This document shows positions 57,819 through 64,000 of a DNA stretch of 64,000 nucleotides, one piece after another. Source of the stretch: Patiria miniata (lineage: Eukaryota; Echinodermata; Asteroidea; Valvatida; Asterinidae); NCBI RefSeq assembly GCF_015706575.1, contig NW_024037056.1, positions 434,001 to 498,000 on the forward strand, in the 5' to 3' direction. Position 1 is the first letter of the stretch, and every line of letters starts with the position of its first letter. The notes beneath the pieces were generated by a model. The model worked only from the letters and a program-made list of their open reading frames with translations, made no database searches and was not told where the DNA came from. The position numbers and the translations under genes are program-made.

Positions 57819-59585
57819 GGTACATGACGGCCTATTCGGAGATGGTCTGGTCACCCAGTAAAGGTAGTAATCATGGCGCTGACATGCAGTGGGGCGGCGG
57901 TTCGCTGTTCGTGTCTGGTCAGGAAAAGAAAGATGACAAAACAGGTTTGTCTTAATACATCTTCGGCATCATGACGTCACACTTATTGACATGTGCGCTT
58001 TCTTACGAGAGCTTGTTGCTCTCGTCTTCACGTGGCGTACGCAATGGAAATAATTAAGCTGCTTGTAGCTTTTTCCTTTGTGCACTCTGTAATGATGTGA
58101 TTCTTGTCTGTGTTAGTTAATTTAATTGGCAATGTTATGTTCATTGTTCTTTGTATGATATCTGTGGAGACTGTCATATCAAAACAAGCATTCAGAAAGA
58201 ACACATTTAAACAAAGCGTGACGTCATTAAGTCTCACGGCTATAGTTATACATGTACTTTATAATAGTTTTAATGATATTGATTCGTTTTATATTATTAT
58301 CAACTAGTTTTCACTCAATCTCATAAACGAGGGACAATACAATTCAGATTGAAATTTGAAAAGCTTGAGTTTTTCCTCGATTTTCGACTAATAAAAGTGA
58401 TTCTCTTTCAAAGTATTTAAATCTAAAATTCAGCGTGATTTTCGCCCTTAAATCGTTTAGTTATAGGCCTAAGTTTCACTTTAAAAAACCCCTAAATTCA
58501 CAGATTTATTTGAAATCCACTCTTCAATAGGAGGTTACCGCCAGTTGTCCAATCAGAAGACAACACCGGTCATTGGCCTCTCGCAGTGGATTGTGGGTAA
58601 TTTGTCCAATGATGATTACATCATCTTCAAGCTGGACGTTGAGGGCGCCGAATATGAAATTCTGAGGAACATGCCGGATAGACTACAACGTGCTGGCTAA
58701 CAATGATAAGTAAGAATCTTGTTTACTTTTTAAATTACTTCTAAGAATTCTGGAGCACCCAGATTAGCAGTACAGAAAAGCACATTCCAAGCAAGTTGGT
58801 CGTCGTCTTTTCCCCTGAAATTTAAAAGGGAATCTGATGTTGGATTTTTACCTAGTGGGCCTACAGTAAACACGAATTGGTGTAGCATACATGTGTCGTT
58901 AAGATTATTGACTTGAATATCTGTTAATGGGATTCTAGTGGAAACCTACATCGATCGTTGGGTACATGTCACAATTCGATTTTAGTCGGTTTTTCCCAAT
59001 TTCGAATTCAACAGATTCAACGGTGAATATCACGAGTGGCAACCGACGGGCTGGTCCAAGGCCGACAGAGCCCAAATACGAACGGACATCAAGAAGGCTG
59101 GCTTCAGCATGATTGACCTGGTCGGGTAGAGAAGAAAATACTCAGATATCGAAAAAATTAACCTAATCAAGGTATAATTATCAAATTGCAGTTTTAGTGT
59201 CTTCTAAAACTTGCGCTTGTTTGCTTGTTTTTGAGGGTCGTTTCTTCATGTGGGTGACTCACTGACTCGCTGACTGATTGTCTGTCGATGTCAAGTCTTG
59301 TGAATAAGACTGGTATCTTATCTTATGGCATATGACATATGTCCCTTGCGACTTATACTCGTCTGATGATTGCTATTGGGGCTTCATGGATGACTACGAA
59401 ACATGACAAATGTCGCCTAATAAAAGGTACCCGTGGCACCCCTGGCAAAGCTGGAAAGGTTATACGAATTGCTCCAGTGGTTTTAACAGTTGTTGGGTTT
59501 TAACGGGTTTTGTGGGCATGAACTACAAACGTGCTTAGAGGATGGTAGAGATCGACACTAGCAGCCAAGTACAATGTTCCCATAT
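57819..59585 (+). pseudogene. Broken FkbM/NodB-like gene, copy 3
   Basis: Exon 3 (57819-57944) is intact at 126 bases. Exon 4 (58531-58709) has a 4-base insertion after 'aggaacatg', which shifts the frame and brings a stop (TAA) near its end. Exon 5 (59015-59171) has an in-frame TAG where the other copies read GAG. Exon 6 starts at 59427 but is scrambled, with deletions and a TAG, and is cut at about 59585 by a minisatellite. Exons 1, 2 and 7 are absent. Splice sites are still GT-AG. The gene cannot make the fusion protein. Confidence 0.88.
57965..58245. mobile_element. Intronic MITE, complete copy in pseudogene intron 3
   Basis: The ends 'catgacgtcacactta...acatgtgcgctttcttacgag' and 'acacatttaaacaaagcg', 'tgacgtcattaagtctcacg' form an inverted pair. 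The interior matches 50325-50590. Confidence 0.7.
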
Positions 59586-60283
59586 CGCGGCGTGATGTTT
59601 GTCCTTACCCGGCGTGATGTGTGAGTATCGCGGCGTGATGTGTGAGTATCGCGGCGTGATGTTTGTCCTGATACCCGGCTTGATGTGTGAGTATCGCGGC
59701 GTGATGTCTGTCCTTACCCAGCGTGATGTGTGTGTATCGCGGCGTGACGTGTGTCCTTACCCGGCTTGATGTGTGAGTATCGCGGCGTGATGTCTGTCCT
59801 TACCCAGCGTGATGCGTGTGTATCGCGGCGTGACGTGTGTCCTTACCCGGCGTGATGTGTGAGTATCGCGGCGTGATGTCTGTCCTTACCCAGCGTGATG
59901 TGTGAGTACCGCGGCGTGATGTCTGTCCTTACCCAGCGTGATGTGTGAGTACCGTGGCGTGACGTGTGTCCTTACCCGGCTTGATGTGTGTGTATCGCGG
60001 CGTGATGTCTGTCCTTACCCAGCGTGATGTGTGTGTATCGCGGCGTGACGTGTGTCCTTACCCGGCGTGATGTGTGAGTATCGCGGCGTGATGTCTGTCC
60101 TTACCCAGCGTGATGTGTGAGTACCGCGGCGTGATGTCTGTCCTTACCCAGCGTGATGTGTGAGTACCGTGGCGTGACGTGTGTCCTTACCCGGCGTGAT
60201 GTGTGTCTATCGCGACGTGATGTGTGTCCTGTTACCCCGTCGTGATGTGTGTGTATCACGGCGTGATTTCTGTCCTCACCCGT
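59585..60283 (+). repeat. GC-rich minisatellite, ~44-base unit
   Basis: About 16 copies alternate 'gtatcgcggcgtgatgt', 'ctgtccttacccagcgtgat' and 'gtgtga'. The unit is itself built of two related halves, each ending in 'gcgtgatgtNtg'. It replaces the rest of exon 6 of copy 3. Confidence 0.92.
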
Positions 60284-60847
60284 AAGCAAAAAAAAACCTG
60301 GTATGCCAATTACCCACACTATGGGACACGCCTGTATTTTAAATATTCATGCATGCTGCATGCTATGCGTTACTCTTGTTCCTCTTCGTAAGTGTGACGT
60401 CATTTGGCCAGGAACATTAGTGCAGTGCAAACTGGTGTACTTTTGGTTATCATAAGTTTCGAGAAGAAGCGTCTTAATAAATTTGAAATGGCACAAAACC
60501 CTGGCAGCAGTAGGCTTCAAGAGATCATATAAGCTGCTGTTGCACAGATTAAAGGCGTAATTGCTCATCAATCTGCATAGCCCCGTTCACTAATGAATTC
60601 AAATTCATGCTTGCATATGCATAAATAAAACTGAATGCAAAAAGCGCAATCGGCCCATTGAAAATGTACTGGCAGGGGTCAAAACAGTTTTGTCATTTTC
60701 TCTCAATTCCTCCATGATTGTCTCGGCCACATTTGTTTTAGGAAAAGTCCCTGAAATCGTCATATGTACTACTTCCTGTTTTAACTGTGCTTTCTTTGCC
60801 GGTGAGGGGGTACTTGTGAATGGAGCGGATAGGCCTATAATTATGAA
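60284..60847. other. Non-coding spacer
   Basis: The spacer lies between the minisatellite and the inverted gene fragment. 60700-60847 includes inverted 3' flank sequence. No gene seen. Confidence 0.45.
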
Positions 60848-60875
60848 TATGGCTCTAAATTCTAAAATCCCATAA

Positions 60876-61442
60876 AAAAAAATATGGAATACCGGGACAC
60901 ACTCGTTTAAATCCACCAACTTTAAACCTGACGTCTCAACTAGATAATCCAACATGAAAACGGAATTCATGTACACATGTACGTGTCTGGCAGGTCCGAG
61001 TCCACAGTTAGGACGCCCTCAGTTTTCTTGGATAAAGCATCGTGGATCTTGCGTAATGCCTTTGGGACGCGCTCCACATCACGATACTGGTAGTAGTTAT
61101 TCCACGTTAATTCATCAGGTGTACCTGAAAAATGCAGATGTACAAGACATTATTGAATAGCATATACAATACAAACCCCAAATTAGACCACTCTGATAAG
61201 TTCATACCACATTTTGGTTGGAGAACTTGATCTTAAATATCTTCGTGACCAAACCAAACCAATCCAATCGAACTGTGGTTCGACTTATCTACATGTACAT
61301 GGCGTGGACTGTTAGTGTCTCTTCTTACCTCCGAGCTCCGCGCATGTTTGTAGTTCATGCCCACAGCGACTGTTAAAGCCACAGAGCCACTGGCGCAATT
61401 CGTATAAACCTTTCCAGCTTTGCCAGGAGTGCCATCAAGTAC
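60876..61442 (-). pseudogene. Inverted 3' fragment of the gene family (exons 6-7), copy 4
   Basis: On the minus strand, exon 6 begins at 61442 (after TATAAAAG) and keeps about 110-140 bases, to VGMNYK and slightly beyond, before a deletion joins it to the end of intron 6. Exon 7 runs from 61124 towards 60876. It carries an 8-base insertion (duplicated GTACATGT) in the 'gacacgtacatg' region, which shifts the frame. The rest of the gene is missing. Confidence 0.82.
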
Positions 61443-61790
61443 CTTTTATACAATGGAACAAAATAATGTAAACATTCTTAGCGACATTGTCATGTTTCAT
61501 AGTAATCTTAACGCATCCATATGAAAGCCCTGTTGACAAATTATTTCTAAATAATAATGTGGCCAAAGTATTTGAAAAAAATCAGAAAACGTTAGATTTA
61601 TTTTGTAAATAATTATGTTGCAAAAAATGTAGATAATGACATGACGTTTACAAATTATTCGTAAGTCAATAATGTTGCAAAAAGAATATTTGAAAATAAT
61701 GAGATAATGTGACAAACTTATTCGTAAATAATGCAGTGACAAGAAATACTAGACTACAGTGAACATGGCTCTAAATTATGAAATTCCACC
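61443..61790. other. AT-rich spacer between inverted fragments
   Basis: 61443-61530 continues intron 5 of copy 4. 61540-61745 has repeated 'caaattattcgtaa' and 'taataatgttgcaaaaa' motifs, some of which recur at 62510-62720. No gene. Confidence 0.5.
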
Positions 61791-62038
61791 AAAAAATGAG
61801 AAATACCGCGACTGAGTGACGCACTCGTTTAAATCCACCAACTTTAAACCTGACGTCTCAACTAGATAATCCAACATGAAAACGGAATTCATGTTCGTGT
61901 CTGGCAGGTCCGAGTCCACGGTTAGGACGCCCCCAGTGTTCTTGGCTGAAGCATCGTGAATCTTGCGTAATGCCTTTGGGACGCGCTCTACATGACGATA
62001 CTGGTAGTAGTTATTCCACGTTAATTCATCAGGTGTAC
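61791..62038 (-). pseudogene. Inverted exon 7 fragment, copy 5
   Basis: Exon 7 on the minus strand starts at 62038 and reads GTPDELTWNNYYQYRH, ALRKIHDASAKNTGG and VLTVDSDLPDTNMN-like sequence to about 61800, closest to gene 2. The adjacent intron stops after 'ctgaaaaatgcag' where a minisatellite begins. No other exons accompany it. Confidence 0.8.
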
Positions 62039-62054
62039 CTGAAAAATGCAGCGA

Positions 62055-62476
62055 GATGTGCGTGTACCATGGCGTGATGTATAGCCTTACTCGACGTCAT
62101 GTGTGTGTATCGCTGCGTGGTGTCTGTCCTGACCCGGCGTGATGTGTGTGTATCATGGCGTGATATTTGTCCTTATACCCGGCGTGATGTGTGAGTATCG
62201 CGGCGTGATGTGTGCCCTTTCCCGGCGTGATGTGTGTGTATCGCGGCGTGATGTCTGTCCTTACCCGGCGTGATGTGTGTGTATCGCCTTATCGCGGTGT
62301 GATGTCTGTCCTTACCCAGCGTGATGTGTGTGTATCGCGGCGTGATGTCTGTCCTTACCCGTCGTGATGTGTGTGTATCGTGGCGTGATGTCTGTCCTTA
62401 CTTACCCGGCGTGATGTGTGTGTATCACGGCGTGATGTGTGTCCTTTCCCGGCGTGATGTGTGTGTATCGTGACGT
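62055..62476 (+). repeat. GC-rich minisatellite, second array
   Basis: The same unit family as 59585-60283 and in the same orientation, about 9-10 copies. It starts directly at the break in intron 6 of copy 5. Confidence 0.9.
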
Positions 62477-62755
62477 AATGTCTTTAAACAAAAATATAGT
62501 ATAAGTTTGTCACATTTATCTCAATATTTTTTCAAATGATTTTTGCAACATAATTATTTACAAGTAATTTGTACATGAAATGTTATTATTTAGAAATAAT
62601 TTGTCAGCTTAATTCCATTATTTATTATAGCCAATAAAAAGTCGTTTAAAATGCTAGCATAAACATATTTTGATGTGTAAATAATCCTTAGTCTTACAAA
62701 TAATTAGCTCAATCATCATTTTATACAAAAAATATTAATCATTTCTTGTGAAATA
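62477..62755. other. AT-rich spacer between opposed minisatellites
   Basis: It contains 'aataatttgt' and 'tttttgcaacataattattt' motifs shared with 61560-61740 in the opposite orientation. No gene. Confidence 0.5.
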
Positions 62756-63377
62756 TACCAACCACGCTGCGGTACACACACCCACGCCGGGTAAGGACAC
62801 ACATCACGCCGCGATACACACACATCACGCCGGGTAAGGACAGACATCACACCGCGAAACACACACATCAAGCCGGGTATCAGGACAAACATCACGCCGC
62901 GATACTCACACATCACGCTGGGTAAGGACATACATTACGCCGCGATACACACACATCACGCCGGGTAAGGACACACGTCACGCCGCGATACACACACATC
63001 ACGCCGGGTAAGGACACACATCACGCCGAGATACACACATCACGCGTCACGCCGGGTAAGGACAAACATCACTCCGCGATGGACAAACATCACGCCGCGA
63101 TACACACACATCACGCCGTGAAACACCCACATCACGTAAGGACACACATCACGCCGCGAAACACACACATCACGCCGTCAAGGACAAACATCACGCCGCG
63201 ATAGACACACATCACGCCGGGTAAGGACAAACATCACGCCGTGATACACACACATCACGCCGGGTAAGGACACACATCACGCCACGAAACACACACATCA
63301 CCCCGGATATAAGGACAAACATCACGCCGCGATACGAACACATCACGTCGGGTAAGAACAAACATCACGCCTTATAG
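62756..63377 (-). repeat. GC-rich minisatellite, inverted third array
   Basis: About 14 copies of the same unit, read as 'cacacatcacgccgggtaag' and 'gacacacatcacgccgcgat', the reverse complement of the arrays at 59.6 and 62.1 kb. With 62055-62476 it forms a large inverted pair. Confidence 0.92.
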
Positions 63378-63395
63378 GTGACCTTTTATAGTATA

Positions 63396-63557
63396 CAAAT
63401 AATGAATGTTTGTGAGTGCAATAGTAAGAATAATTTCATGAGGTGACAGATGAAATGTTCCATTCCACTCGGCTTCGCCTCGTGGAATGGAACATTTCAT
63501 CTGCCACCGAATGAAATTATTCTTTCTATTGCACGAACGTGAAACATTCATTATTTG
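63396..63557. repeat. Palindrome, 162 bases
   Basis: 'aaataatgaatgttt' and 'gatgaaatgttccattccac' on the left are mirrored by 'gtggaatggaacatttcatc' and 'aaacattcattattt' on the right, around 'tcggcttcgcct'. A hairpin MITE beside the minisatellite. Confidence 0.85.
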
Positions 63558-63565
63558 TTTTTTAT

Positions 63566-63979
63566 AACACCTGAATAAATCCTTGTCATCTGATGGGTTG
63601 ACTTTTAATAGCCAATTTATTCAAGTTAAAAATTCTTTACAAGTTTGACAAGTTCAGAGTTATCATATTTAATTTATGCAAACTGTTCAATAGGTTGAGA
63701 ACAATCATATTCAAGTTATCTCAATTTAAATCTTTTCCATAACTTTAAAACTTAAACAGTTCAATAAGTCCAGAACTTTTATTGCCAATTTAAACACCAC
63801 AGCGCCACCTTTGGCAACATGTGCAGTGACAGTGCAATGGTACTTCTAATCACAGTGCAATAGTACTTCCATTGCACTGTGCGCTGCGCGCCACGCGCGC
63901 GCCGTGCATTGGTACGAATAATTCAATGACACGTGATCAACGATCCACCAATCAGATGACGGGGATTTATTCAGGTGTT
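63566..63979. mobile_element. Inverted-repeat element at the window end
   Basis: AACACCTGAATAAATCC plus TGTCATCTGAT at the left are mirrored by ATCAGATGAC plus GGATTTATTCAGGTGTT at the right. The interior includes an inverted pair, 'gtgcaatggtacttc' and 'agtacttccattgcac', and a CG-rich block. No ORF. Confidence 0.75.
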
Positions 63980-64000
63980 GTTAAAACACGATAACTTGCC

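Noticed and set aside
57819..59585. A third working gene copy
   Set aside because: A frameshift in exon 4, a stop in exon 5, a truncated exon 6 and missing exons 1, 2 and 7 rule it out.

Overview
The window is eukaryotic: spliced genes with GT-AG introns, a tRNA-derived SINE, LINE fragments, many short inverted-repeat transposons and a large satellite array. The SINE type, the frequent 'aggcctac'-like strings and the RAG1-like transposon suggest a marine invertebrate deuterostome (echinoderm or hemichordate). That is inference from repeat style; no marker gene fixes the species.

Layout. 1-326 is a near-perfect palindrome. About 583-16123 is one satellite array of a ~228-bp monomer (roughly 68 copies), with a higher-order period of about 1.6 kb (seven monomers) in its middle part. 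16154-16306 looks like an orphan exon at the array edge. 16.3-25.5 kb is gene-poor and holds a mariner-type MITE, a SINE, small hairpins and the start of a duplicated 5' flank.

The genes are a tandem family. Copy 1 (25575-30419) and copy 2 (38361-52888) are intact seven-exon genes. Each encodes a membrane-anchored protein (562 and 542 residues) with an N-terminal signal anchor, a Pro/Glu/Val-rich stalk, an FkbM-type methyltransferase domain and a C-terminal domain that I read as a degenerate NodB-like polysaccharide deacetylase fold. Copy 3 (57819-59585) is a broken pseudogene. Two further 3'-end fragments lie inverted at 60.9-62.0 kb. The 5' flanks are duplicated with the genes. Minisatellite arrays (59.6-60.3, 62.05-62.5 and, inverted, 62.75-63.4 kb) sit at the breakpoints of the broken copies.

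Intron 1 of copy 2 is swollen to 11 kb. An L1/Tx1-like LINE in antisense orientation (38.53-49.16 kb) is split by a 7.2-kb DNA transposon at 39228-46450. This transposon has 12-bp terminal inverted repeats (YACGGCTGTTTC), a 4-bp target duplication (CTTC), and a ten-exon gene on the minus strand (45217 to 41082) for a 935-residue protein. That protein has a RAG1-like RING/zinc-finger N-terminus joined to a DDE-like transposase. Removing the transposon and one CTTC restores the LINE reading frame exactly, which fixes both ends. This is the most notable item in the window. It fits the N-RAG-TP/Chapaev type of element, in which a RAG1 N-terminus is found outside the RAG recombinase itself.

The rest is transposon debris, much of it datable by comparing paralogous copies: a 542-bp hAT-type element behind gene 1 with an empty site behind gene 2, three copies of a GGGCC-ended MITE, a 2.8-kb foldback with minisatellite core at 34.6-37.4 kb, and intronic MITEs that differ between gene copies.
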